From Thermomicrobiales bacterium (lineage in GTDB: Bacteria > Chloroflexota > Chloroflexia > Thermomicrobiales > UBA6265): a stretch of 64,000 nt of DNA. The notes under the pieces were generated by a model. The model saw only the letters and a program-made list of their open reading frames with translations. It did not search any database and was not told the origin of the DNA. The translations under genes and the position numbers were made by a program. This document shows positions 1-8,186 of the stretch, piece after piece. Numbering within the stretch: position 1 is the stretch's first letter; each line of letters opens with the position of its first letter. The DNA lies in contig JAWKPF010000025.1 of NCBI GenBank assembly GCA_041390825.1, forward strand, positions 1-64,000, given 5' to 3'.

Positions 1-801
1 CTCCAGCGTCGCGTCGCTGGCCGCCGCCAACCAGGTTGCCTGCGTCACGATCTCGGCGGGCGGCTCGTAGCCGATCGGATTTGCCATTCGAACGCTGACA
101 CCGACCGACGCCGCCGCCAACATGAGTGAAACGGCTACGTTGTTTCCGTCGCCCACGTACGCGATCTTGAGCCCCGGCAATCGGCCAAAGTTCTCTTGCA
201 GGGTCAGGAGATCGGCCAACGCCTGCGTTGGATGGAACTGATCGGAAAGACCGTTGATGACCGGGATTCCGGCGTTCGCGGCGAGCTCCTGGATGTCGCT
301 GTGCAGCTTCACGCGCGCCACCAGGACGTCGACATACCGTCCGAGCACCTTGGCGGTGTCAGAAACAGTCTCGCCCCGACGAAGCTGCAGATCGTTCACA
401 CCCAGGTAGATGGCGGTGCCCCCGAGCTGGGCCATGCCCGCCTCGAACGACACCCGGGTGCGCGTGCTGGGATGTTGGAAAACCATCCCCAGCGTCTTGC
501 CGGGCAAATAGGTGTGCGCTTCGCCCTGGCGATGCATCCGCTTCAAGCGTGCCGCCGTGTCCAACAGGTCCAGGATCTCGTCAGTCGTAAGGTCGCTGTC
601 TTCCACCAGGCTGCGGCCCCGCAGGCGAGTGCTGACGGTGAAGGTGCGGAGTTTCTCCGGAGTGCCGCCACCCAGCGATTTCTGCTGCAGGTCGCTCAGA
701 CGGTCGACGATCTGGAGATTCTTCGCCTGGGCGCGCAACTGTTCCGACGGGCTAGCCCCGGCGGGCGCATGCAAATGGACTGGGACAGTGGAATCGGCCA
801 A
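1..801 (-). CDS. argF: Ornithine carbamoyltransferase, 3' end beyond the window
   Basis: Joins carbamoyl phosphate and ornithine to make citrulline in cytoplasmic arginine synthesis. The 267 visible residues contain the carbamoyl-phosphate motif STRTRVSFE, the DQFHPTQALADLLT ornithine-domain motif and a GDGNNVAVSL stretch typical of OTCases. The C-terminal HCLP region lies off the left edge. The start is TTG at 801 with GGAAGGGAG (815-807) six bases upstream. This gives about 50 residues before the usual N-terminal RLRGRSLV, longer than most family members. The T-box leader immediately upstream supports an arginine role. Confidence 0.88.
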   Translation of the reverse strand, partial: MADSTVPVHLHAPAGASPSEQLRAQAKNLQIVDRLSDLQQKSLGGGTPEKLRTFTVSTRLRGRSLVEDSDLTTDEILDLLDTAARLKRMHRQGEAHTYLPGKTLGMVFQHPSTRTRVSFEAGMAQLGGTAIYLGVNDLQLRRGETVSDTAKVLGRYVDVLVARVKLHSDIQELAANAGIPVINGLSDQFHPTQALADLLTLQENFGRLPGLKIAYVGDGNNVAVSLMLAAASVGVSVRMANPIGYEPPAEIVTQATWLAAASDATLE

Positions 802-806
802 GGTGG

Positions 807-1093
807 CTCCCTTCCGGCTCTCGAAAACTCCGAGACGCGCGTTGCTCGCGGCGTGCGAGCGGAAGGGGCGAGCAGCGTCGAGGCCCGCGGTACCACCCTT
901 CTTGCCTGGCATGAGGAGCCAGGTATCTCTCGGCGAATACTTGCGTGTGCGCCACTCACCCAGACCTACTTGGGCTGTTGCCCTTTCTTCGGCTGGCCGC
1001 TCGGGGGCGCGTTCGAGAGCTGTCCATCGGTCTCGGGCTTCCACTATCCCCGAGTCGCTTGGATGAACGAACTCTGTACTACTCCCCGTCAAC
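807..1093 (-). ncRNA. T-box riboswitch, probably arginine-specific, translational
   Basis: On the minus strand the conserved T-box AAGGGTGGTACCGCG lies at 900-886. Stem I can be folded. Its base is GGGG (1087-1084) with CCCC (1007-1004), followed by AGTA (1080-1077) on the 5' strand and GAA (1014-1012) on the 3' strand. The triplet after GAA is CGC (1011-1009), an arginine codon, followed by a purine. The distal hairpin is CTCGGG/CCCGAG (1054-1032). A stem III-like hairpin CCTGGC/GCCAGG sits at 923-905. CCCTT (867-863) can pair with AAGGG of the T-box. Alternatively CCCTTCCG (867-860) can pair with CGGAAGGG (816-809), which contains the argF ribosome site. No U-tract follows, so control is probably at translation. 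The motif is seen; specifier and mechanism are inferred. Confidence 0.85.
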
Positions 1094-1418
1094 ACGGGCA
1101 ACGATGGGACGAGTCCCATCGAGAATCTATCGCATGAAGCGATGAAGTTGTTTACGAAATGTTGGCGACCCCGAACGGCTCTGCTACCGCTCTGGCCGCC
1201 GCAGCGGAGAGCGGGGAGGACCCTCCACGCGGAACATGATTGTCATCGCGACGTCCTCCAGCGAACCCTACCCAACACGCCATGCGTGCTGGACCGGGGA
1301 ACAAAAAAGCCAAGGACAATCGAACTGTCCCGACCACAGTCTCTCTTATACATCCTGATCGCCCATCAGCGCAAGCTGCGCGCTCCAGTTCTCGCCAGCT
1401 TGGCCGTACGTTCGCGGG
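1094..1418. other. Non-coding stretch between the T-box leader and the LacI gene
   Basis: No credible gene is seen on either strand. It should hold the promoter for the T-box/argF transcript, but I find no convincing -35/-10 pair. It contains a 20-bp palindrome (1102-1121) and a small hairpin ATCGC/GCGAT near 1129-1143. Confidence 0.5.
1102..1121. promoter_or_regulatory. Perfect 9-bp inverted repeat upstream of the T-box
   Basis: CGATGGGAC and GTCCCATCG are separated by two bases. The site lies just 5' of the T-box stem I on the argF transcript side, so it could be an operator or a 5' RNA hairpin. No T-run follows it. The function is unknown. Confidence 0.4.
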
Positions 1419-2450
1419 TCAGGTTGTCTCACGCAGCAGGAGTTCGACCGGCAATGACACTTCGTCAGCGGGACCCTCGCCGGCGTTAGGCATCGTGAGC
1501 ATCTGGGCAACTCGGCGCCCCATTTCCCCCAAAGGCAATCGCACGGTAGACAGACGCGGTGTCATTTCGCTGGAGAGCGATACATCATCGAACCCAATCA
1601 CCGCGACATCGCCGGGAACGCTCCGACCGGAATGCTCGATTGCTTGCACCGCGCCGATAGCCAGTTCATCGCTCGCCGCAAAGATCGCGGTCGGTGCTTG
1701 GTCGAGCTGGAGAAGCGAGTGGGTCGCGAGATTTGCGTCGCGGGTGCTCCACGGAGAGCCAACGATGAGCTGAGGGTCCGGGGAGATTCCATGATCCTGC
1801 AACGTGCTCAGATATGCCTCGAGTCTCCGTTGAGCCGAGGAGTAGCGCAGATCGCCGTGAATATGGGCGATGCGGGTATGCCCCTGGGCCAGGAAGTGCT
1901 CGACCGCCAACCGTGCGCCGGCACGATCGTCATACGACACGGACGGAAATCCGAATCTGGTGTCTCCAGGGCGTTCGACACAAACACAGGGTACCCGACT
2001 TTCGCGAATGACCTCGAGCACCGAGTCAGTTGCTGGGGGATCCGTCACGAACCTTGCCGCAATGCCATCGACACGTCTCTCCCGCAAGAGTTGTCGTAGC
2101 GCAGAATGGCTATCCCCGATCGGTAATGGAAATAGCAGGAGATAGTAGCCGTGGTCCTGGAGCTCTTGCGTCATGGCTGAGAGCATCACACCGAGATAGG
2201 TCGAGAAAAAGCTCTCGGTGGGGCGAAAGTCGTGTGTCGCGAACGCAATTGTATGGGTGCGATTTGCACGTAAGCCCCGTGCAGCGCTGTTGGGGTGGTA
2301 GTCGAGCTCCTCGATCGCCTGCCGGACACGCACGCGCACCTCTGGCGAAGTGGGACGCGGACCGTCGTTGATGACATAAGAAACGACCGCGGTCGAGACG
2401 CCGGCCCGTTCGGCGACATCCCGCACTGTGGCTCGCTTTCGCCCTGCCAA
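1419..2450 (-). CDS. LacI-family transcriptional regulator
   Basis: 343 residues, the usual LacI size. The N-terminal helix-turn-helix (VRDVAERAGVSTAVVSYVIN, about residues 9-28) and hinge-helix region (NSAARGLRANRT, about 54-65) are clear. A periplasmic-binding-protein-like sensor domain follows to the C-terminus (IGFDDVSLSSEMTPRLSTVRLP near the end). It is divergent from the sugar ABC operon beginning at 2762. A palindrome with a central CG lies in the shared promoter region, so it is likely a sugar-responsive repressor of that operon. The inducer is not known; an arabinose-containing sugar is a guess from the GH127 gene. Confidence 0.9.
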   Translation of the reverse strand: MAGRKRATVRDVAERAGVSTAVVSYVINDGPRPTSPEVRVRVRQAIEELDYHPNSAARGLRANRTHTIAFATHDFRPTESFFSTYLGVMLSAMTQELQDHGYYLLLFPLPIGDSHSALRQLLRERRVDGIAARFVTDPPATDSVLEVIRESRVPCVCVERPGDTRFGFPSVSYDDRAGARLAVEHFLAQGHTRIAHIHGDLRYSSAQRRLEAYLSTLQDHGISPDPQLIVGSPWSTRDANLATHSLLQLDQAPTAIFAASDELAIGAVQAIEHSGRSVPGDVAVIGFDDVSLSSEMTPRLSTVRLPLGEMGRRVAQMLTMPNAGEGPADEVSLPVELLLRETT

Positions 2451-2505
2451 GGTTCACCATTCCTTGCTCAATACATCGGCCGCGAAGTATGCACGCTTGG
2501 CTGGG

Positions 2506-2535
2506 TTGACAAGCACGCCGCTCCGCTGGTACGCT
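2506..2535 (+). promoter_or_regulatory. Candidate sigma-70-type promoter of the sugar operon
   Basis: A consensus -35 TTGACA (2506-2511) is followed after 18 bp by TACGCT (2530-2535), a weak -10. Transcription would start about 2542, inside the adjacent palindrome, and leave a leader of about 220 bases before the binding-protein gene. Confidence 0.45.
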
Positions 2536-2539
2536 CAGT

Positions 2540-2551
2540 CTAATCGTTTAG
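2540..2551. promoter_or_regulatory. LacI-type operator candidate
   Basis: CTAATCGTTTAG has perfect CTAA/TTAG arms and a central CG, as in many LacI-family operators. It lies just downstream of the candidate -10, a position where repressor binding would block transcription of the operon. An 11-bp direct repeat (CGTGTCAAT-C/T-GG) occurs further down at about 2570 and 2632, of unknown meaning. Confidence 0.5.
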
Positions 2552-2761
2552 ATAACAGTGTTCGCGTTTCGTGTCAATCGGTCATCGTAGGCAAGGGACA
2601 TGCAGCGTTTGGGGATTTGTCCCGAACAATGCGTGTCAATTGGCCAACCCCGCCACTTCAGAGACTTCGTTCGGTGTAAGGAGGTCTGCCCCGAGACGTT
2701 TGATTTCGTTCCCATCGAGACACGAGTTCACAGCGCATCGCTTTACCATTGGAGGTACCGC

Positions 2762-4168
2762 ATGAATCGCGCCAAATCGAGCACTTTGAGTCTCACAGCG
2801 ACCCGTCGATCACTCTTGCGAGCGTCCGCACTTGCCGGCGCCGGAGTGACTGGAATGGCCATGATCGGTGGCCGGTCTTCCCACTCGGCGGCGGCGCAGG
2901 AGTCGGTCGAGATCAGCATGATGGGTTGGGGTAGTCCACTGGAGCAAGAGAATGTCGAAAAGGGGCTCCAGGTTTTCCAGGAGGCCAATCCGGATATCGC
3001 GGTCGAGTGGATCCATGTTCCCGACGAGTACGACACCAAGCTCAAGACCGCCATTGCCGGCAACACAGCGCCGGATGTCTTTTGGGCCACGAACCTGCAG
3101 GACTTCGTTGCAATTGGTGCGGTCAAAGACATCACCGAACTGGTGAGCAGCGATCCGATCCTTGGCGCCCCTGATTACTTTCTGCAACCTCAGGAAACCG
3201 AGCGCGCCACGGTCAATGGCAAGTGGTTCGGTATTGGCTCGTGTTGGGTTGCGCCACACATCTACTACAACACCGATCTCCTGGCTGAGGCCGGAGTCGA
3301 CCCGCCTTCCTCTGATCCGGCACAAGCCTGGACCTGGGATCAGTTCCTCGAAGCCGGTCGCTTGTTGACTCTCGACTCCGAGGGACGCCACCCAGGCGAC
3401 GAAGGATTTGACATCAACAATGTCCGGCAATGGGGAGTGAGCTGGCCGACCTACTTCATCGCGCTTTCAGCAGCGATTTATTCGAACGGCGGCTACACCT
3501 ATGGCACTGACTACACCTCTGGCTGGGGCATGCCAGAGTCGGTGGCTGCCATCCAGCAGGTCGCCGATCTGCAGCTTGTGCATCAGATCGCACCAGTCCC
3601 GGCCGCTTTTGAGCAGATGGGCATGGATGCATGGACAGCATTGGCCACGGGCAACGTCGCCATCATTATCGACGGTTCCTGGGCGTTGCAAGACATTTCA
3701 AAGCTCGATTTCGCGTTCGGCTGCGGTGTGCTGCCTGTGCTCGCAGAACCAGCTACGGTCATGTTGGCTCACTGCCATGTGATAAGCGCCGACACCGATC
3801 AGCCCGAAGCCTCGTGGAGTCTGCTGCAATACCTGTCGTCCAATGAGTATCAGCTCGGTCTCTGCCAGGCAGGGCTCTGGCTGCCGAGCCATACCAGCTT
3901 GCTCTCGGAGGAGGGGCAGGCCGAATGGCTCACTCCAGATGTGCACCCGGAAGGATATGGACAGATTGCGTCTGACTATGTGCTGAACTACGGGAAGGCG
4001 CTCTTCTATCCTGCGGGATACACCGAGTCTGACCAGCTCTTGCAAGCAGCGCTCGACCCGGTCTGGATTGGCGAACAGACCGCGCAAGAGGCTTTGGTCG
4101 ATTCTGGTGTGGCCGATCAAGTCAGCGCGCTCTTGCTCGAGAAGCAAAAGCTGATCGAAGCGGTCTAG
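2762..4168 (+). CDS. Sugar ABC transporter substrate-binding protein (Tat-type signal)
   Basis: 468 residues starting at ATG 2762 with GGAGG six bases upstream; longer in-frame starts lack a site. The N-terminus has a twin-arginine signal (TRRSLLRAS, about residues 19-27), a hydrophobic stretch and an AAA-type cleavage region before QESVEISMMGWGS. The body matches family-1 extracellular solute-binding proteins. It delivers a carbohydrate to the two permeases encoded just downstream. The substrate is unknown; the GH127 enzyme in the operon suggests an arabinofuranose-containing oligosaccharide. Confidence 0.88.
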   Translation: MNRAKSSTLSLTATRRSLLRASALAGAGVTGMAMIGGRSSHSAAAQESVEISMMGWGSPLEQENVEKGLQVFQEANPDIAVEWIHVPDEYDTKLKTAIAGNTAPDVFWATNLQDFVAIGAVKDITELVSSDPILGAPDYFLQPQETERATVNGKWFGIGSCWVAPHIYYNTDLLAEAGVDPPSSDPAQAWTWDQFLEAGRLLTLDSEGRHPGDEGFDINNVRQWGVSWPTYFIALSAAIYSNGGYTYGTDYTSGWGMPESVAAIQQVADLQLVHQIAPVPAAFEQMGMDAWTALATGNVAIIIDGSWALQDISKLDFAFGCGVLPVLAEPATVMLAHCHVISADTDQPEASWSLLQYLSSNEYQLGLCQAGLWLPSHTSLLSEEGQAEWLTPDVHPEGYGQIASDYVLNYGKALFYPAGYTESDQLLQAALDPVWIGEQTAQEALVDSGVADQVSALLLEKQKLIEAV

Positions 4169-4184
4169 CATCTCGGAATGCCAG

Positions 4185-5138
4185 ATGGCTTCTCTTGATT
4201 CGTCCGTTTCCGCGCCGGTCGCGACTTCGGTCGCGGCCGGGCGCCGTTCGGGTATCTCGCTTCGCCGCCGTGAGGCCCTTATCGGCTATGTCTTCATCCT
4301 GCCTGCCGTGCTGGGCTTCTTGCTCTGGACGGCTGGACCGATGTTCTATTCCCTTTGGATGAGTTTTCATACCTGGGACATGCGCAATCCCGCGGAGTGG
4401 GTGGGTCTCGGCAACTATCGGGAGATCTGGCACGACGATCTTTTCTGGACATCCCTTCGCGCGACGTTCACATACGCGATTTTGTTGGTCCCGCTCTTCC
4501 AGATTCTCAGCTTCGCCACTGCAATGCTGCTCAACACGAACGTGCGCGGAGTCAAGTTCTTCCGTTCGGCCTTCTATCTCCCGGTTGTCATTCCGGCCGC
4601 TGCTGGGGCATTTCTGTGGGGATGGATCTTCAACCCGGAGTTCGGTTTGCTGAACTTCTATTTGAGGAAGCTCGGCTTGCCGAAGATCCTCTGGTTCCAG
4701 GAACCGCGCTATGCCATGACCGCGATGGTGATCATCTCACTCTGGGGATTCGGAGCAACCATGGTGATCTACCTGGCTGCGCTGCAGGGAATTCCAGAAC
4801 ATCTCTACGAAGCTGCCGAACTCGACGGCGCTGGTTTCTTCCGCCGGCTCGGCACGGTCACGATTCCGATGATGTCCCCGGTGATTTTCTTCAATCTCGT
4901 GTTGGGCGTGATTGGCGCACTGCAGGTCTTCACTTCTGCCTACATCATCACCCAGGGCGGCCCGCAGAACTCGACCCGTTTCTACACACTGATGATCTAC
5001 GATCGCGCCTTCGATCAATTCCGTATGGGCTACGCCTCCGCGTTGGCCTGGGTGCTCTTTTTCATCATTCTTGCGATCTCACTCCTCGTCTTCCGCTCGT
5101 TCGGCCGCATGGTCTACTACGAGGACGAGGGGAAATAG
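4185..5138 (+). CDS. Sugar ABC transporter permease, MalF/UgpA type
   Basis: 317 residues with about six membrane segments, the first at YVFILPAVLGFLLW. The EAA loop that contacts the ATPase is visible as EAAELDGAGFFRRLGTVTIP. It begins 16 bases after the binding-protein stop with only a weak ribosome site, suggesting coupling. It forms the membrane channel with the next gene. No ATP-binding subunit is encoded in the operon. Confidence 0.9.
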   Translation: MASLDSSVSAPVATSVAAGRRSGISLRRREALIGYVFILPAVLGFLLWTAGPMFYSLWMSFHTWDMRNPAEWVGLGNYREIWHDDLFWTSLRATFTYAILLVPLFQILSFATAMLLNTNVRGVKFFRSAFYLPVVIPAAAGAFLWGWIFNPEFGLLNFYLRKLGLPKILWFQEPRYAMTAMVIISLWGFGATMVIYLAALQGIPEHLYEAAELDGAGFFRRLGTVTIPMMSPVIFFNLVLGVIGALQVFTSAYIITQGGPQNSTRFYTLMIYDRAFDQFRMGYASALAWVLFFIILAISLLVFRSFGRMVYYEDEGK

Positions 5139-5156
5139 CCCGAAGGAGACAGAGTC

Positions 5157-6042
5157 ATGAGTGCTGACTCGGGAGCCTACATCAGCGCGGGACCCTCGCA
5201 TCGCTCCAAAACGGTCCGCCATGGGGTACGCAACGGTCTGATCTACCTGGTCTTGATCGGGGTGTCGTTGATCTTGCTTGCACCGCTCTTCTGGATGGTC
5301 AGCACCGCGTTGAAGGGCCGCAAACAGATCTTTACCTATCCGCCGGAGTGGCTGCCCGATCCAGCAATCTGGAGCAATTTCAGCGATTCACTCTCCGCCT
5401 ATCCGTTCGGGCGGTTCGCGACCAACACGCTCATCATTGCGGGTTTCAATATTGCGGGTGTGCTGTTGACTGCCTCGATGGCAGCCTATGCCTTCGCACG
5501 GCTACGTTTTCCAGGGCGAGACGTCATCTTCATGATCCTGCTCTCCACGTTGATGCTCCCATTTTCCGTGCTGATGATCCCGCGGTACATCGAATTTCGC
5601 GAGCTTGGTTGGCTCGATTCGTGGCTCCCGCTCATCGTCCCGAACTGGTTCGGCGGTAGTGTCTTCTTCATCTTTCTGTTACGGCAGTTTTTCCGGACCA
5701 TACCGCGTGACTTGAGCGATGCGGCCAAGCTGGATGGGGCCTCTGAGTTCCGGAACTTTTTGGCAGATCGTTCTGCCGTTGTCGAAGCCGGCGCTGGCAG
5801 TGGTGGCGGTGTTTGTCTTCCTCGATACCTGGAACGACTTCCTCGCGCCCCTGATTTACATCACTTCGACCTCGAAGTACACCGTGTCCCTGGGGCTTTC
5901 GCTTTTCATGGGTAACTACACGACCAATTGGGCCTATCTCATGGCAGCGTCGACCCTGATGACGGTTCCGACCATCCTGGTATTCATCGTCGCGCAACGC
6001 TACTTCGTGCACGGCGTCGTATTGACAGGCGTGAAAGGGTAG
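5157..6042 (+). CDS. Sugar ABC transporter permease, MalG/UgpE type (one frameshift)
   Basis: The N-terminal 200 residues read from ATG 5157 (ribosome site GAAGGAGAC). The rest reads in the +1 frame to TAG 6042. The break falls in a run of five T at 5757-5761. Removing one T restores EFRNFWQIVLPLSKPALA, the EAA-loop sequence expected here. The intact protein would be about 294 residues with six membrane segments. The single homopolymer insertion suggests a base-calling error, not a dead gene. Confidence 0.85.
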
Positions 6043-6193
6043 CGCGCAGGTCGTGAACTGGGGACCGAGTAACGAAGCGGGTCCCCCGCACGACTTATCG
6101 ATCCAAAGGACTCCGTTTCAAGGGCAACGAGTATCTGATTTCCCGCCTGCAGATCCGGGCGGCAAGCGAGTGCTGTGCACATCAGGAGGAACT

Positions 6194-8089
6194 ATGTCGA
6201 CCGAGATCCGTACCAAGGCAGTTATTGTCGATACTTCTGCCAGTCCATTTGCGAGGTTGCGCCCCGTGGCCGTGAGCGACGTACGCCTCTCAGATCCCAT
6301 CTGGGAGCCGCGCCGCAAGTTGACATCCGAACGCACTATTCCCGAACAGCATGCGCTCCTGGAGAGCAGCCAACGGCTGGACAACTTCCGGCGTGGGGCA
6401 GGAACGCTCGATGGTCCCTTCTATGGTCGCTACTTCAATGACTCCGACGTTTACAAATGGCTCGAGGCTGCTGCCTGGGCACTCGCGATGGACTACGATG
6501 CGGAGCTGGACAGGCTTGTGGACGACGTCATCGCGATTGTGGCGGCGGCCCAGTTGCCAGATGGCTACCTCGACAACTTCTACACCGTCGATCAGCTCGA
6601 AAAACGGTGGACCAATCTCACGGTTACTCACGAGCTCTATTGTGCCGGGCATCTCTTTCAGGCCGGGGTGGCCCATTTTCGAGCTACTGGCAAGACGAAT
6701 CTGCTCGATATTTGCTGCAAGTTCGCGGACTTGATCTGCGACACGTTCGGTCCCGAATCCGAGGGCAAAACACCCGGCACCGATGGTCATGAAGAAGTCG
6801 AACTGGCGCTCGTCGAACTTGGCCGCGCTACAGGCAACCAGCGTTACATCGATCAAGCGCTCTACTTCCTGGATGCGCGCGGCCACGGTCTGGTCGGCGG
6901 AGATGAGTATCATCAGGACCACGTACCCTTTCGAGATGCCAGCGAGGTGGTTGGGCATGCCGTGCGGCAGGTCTATCTCACCGCTGGCGCCGCCGATATC
7001 TATACCGAGGTGGGCGACGATTCGATCAGGGCTGCCCTCGACCGTCTCTGGGACAACATGACGCATCGGCGCATCTATGTCAGCAGCGGTATTGGGTCGC
7101 GCTGGGATGGTGAGGCGTTCGGGCGCGATCTCGAACTTGGGAACGAGCGCGCGTACACAGAAAGCTGTGCGGCGATTGGCAGTGTGATGTGGAACTGGAG
7201 GATGCTCCTGATCACCGGCGACGCCAAGTATCCCGACTTGATCGAAACCACCCTGTTCAACGCTATGCTGCCGGGCATTTCTATCAGCGGCGATCTGTAC
7301 TTCTATCAAAACCCGTTGTCCGACGATGGACATCACCGACGTGAACCTTGGTTCGATTGTGCCTGCTGCCCTCCGAACATCGCTCGCACTCTCGCCCAGC
7401 TCAGTGGATATTTCGCGACCACGTCTCCTGAGGGTGTCTGGCTTCACCTTTACGCCCAGTCGGACCTCGACCTCGTCCTCGATAGCGGCCATTCGGTCAA
7501 GATCTCTCTTCGAACTGACTATCCATGGAACGGCACAATCGACATAACAGTCGATAGCGCGGGGGAGTTCTCCCTTTTCTTGCGCATTCCATCTTGGGCG
7601 CATGGGGCGACCGCGAAAGCCGCCGGTTCGATGGTCGACAACGTCTCCCCCGGGTCCTATCTCGAGATTCGCCGCATGTGGACTCCGGGCGACAAGGTCG
7701 AAATCGACTTTCCTATGGCTGTCCGGTTCCTGGTTTCACATCCGAATCTGTTCGAGAATCGCGGACGAACCGCGGTCATGCGTGGACCACTGCTCTATTG
7801 TCTGGAACAGGCAGGCAATTCCGGTATCGATCCGCGTGATGCCAGGCTGCCGTCATCGCCGCACGTCTCTGTCGAGCACAGACCTGATCTGCTCGGTGGC
7901 GTTACGGTTCTCACGACGGATGTCGTCCTGGAGCCACCAAGTGACGCATGGAGCACGCAGCTCTACTTGTCTGCAGATTGTGCGCCTGGACGTGATGCAG
8001 GGGAGGTTCGCACGGTCGAGCTGATCCCGTACTTCGTTTGGGCGAACCGCGAGGCTGGCCCAATGGAGGTATGGCTGCGGACCGAGTAG
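6194..8089 (+). CDS. Beta-L-arabinofuranosidase, GH127 (DUF1680)
   Basis: 631 residues from ATG 6194 with AGGAGGA upstream; the longer in-frame start at 6053 has no such site. An all-helical barrel region (FYGRYFNDSDVYKWLEAAAWA, QLPDGYLDNFYT) is followed by a beta-sandwich C-terminus. The GH127 active-site pieces are visible: Glu323 and Cys325 in TESC, and CACC at residues 389-392. In the family a glutamate and three cysteines hold zinc, and one cysteine is the nucleophile. No signal peptide, so it probably cleaves imported beta-L-arabinofuranosides in the cytoplasm. It is the fourth gene of the LacI-linked operon. Confidence 0.9.
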   Translation: MSTEIRTKAVIVDTSASPFARLRPVAVSDVRLSDPIWEPRRKLTSERTIPEQHALLESSQRLDNFRRGAGTLDGPFYGRYFNDSDVYKWLEAAAWALAMDYDAELDRLVDDVIAIVAAAQLPDGYLDNFYTVDQLEKRWTNLTVTHELYCAGHLFQAGVAHFRATGKTNLLDICCKFADLICDTFGPESEGKTPGTDGHEEVELALVELGRATGNQRYIDQALYFLDARGHGLVGGDEYHQDHVPFRDASEVVGHAVRQVYLTAGAADIYTEVGDDSIRAALDRLWDNMTHRRIYVSSGIGSRWDGEAFGRDLELGNERAYTESCAAIGSVMWNWRMLLITGDAKYPDLIETTLFNAMLPGISISGDLYFYQNPLSDDGHHRREPWFDCACCPPNIARTLAQLSGYFATTSPEGVWLHLYAQSDLDLVLDSGHSVKISLRTDYPWNGTIDITVDSAGEFSLFLRIPSWAHGATAKAAGSMVDNVSPGSYLEIRRMWTPGDKVEIDFPMAVRFLVSHPNLFENRGRTAVMRGPLLYCLEQAGNSGIDPRDARLPSSPHVSVEHRPDLLGGVTVLTTDVVLEPPSDAWSTQLYLSADCAPGRDAGEVRTVELIPYFVWANREAGPMEVWLRTE

Positions 8090-8186
8090 CGCGCCCGCTG
8101 CTATTGTGTGCATGGCGAACGCGCGGGCGGTTCGGTATCCGGACCGCCCACGCTCTTGAAACGGCAGGCAAACTCGGGACGATGCC

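Noticed and set aside
1142..1773. Plus-strand frames near the end of the LacI gene
   Set aside because: They overlap the LacI gene antisense or lie in non-coding sequence, without ribosome sites or family similarity.
6290..7603. 437-codon minus-strand frame opposite the GH127 gene
   Set aside because: Antisense shadow of a gene whose active-site residues are intact; no family similarity.
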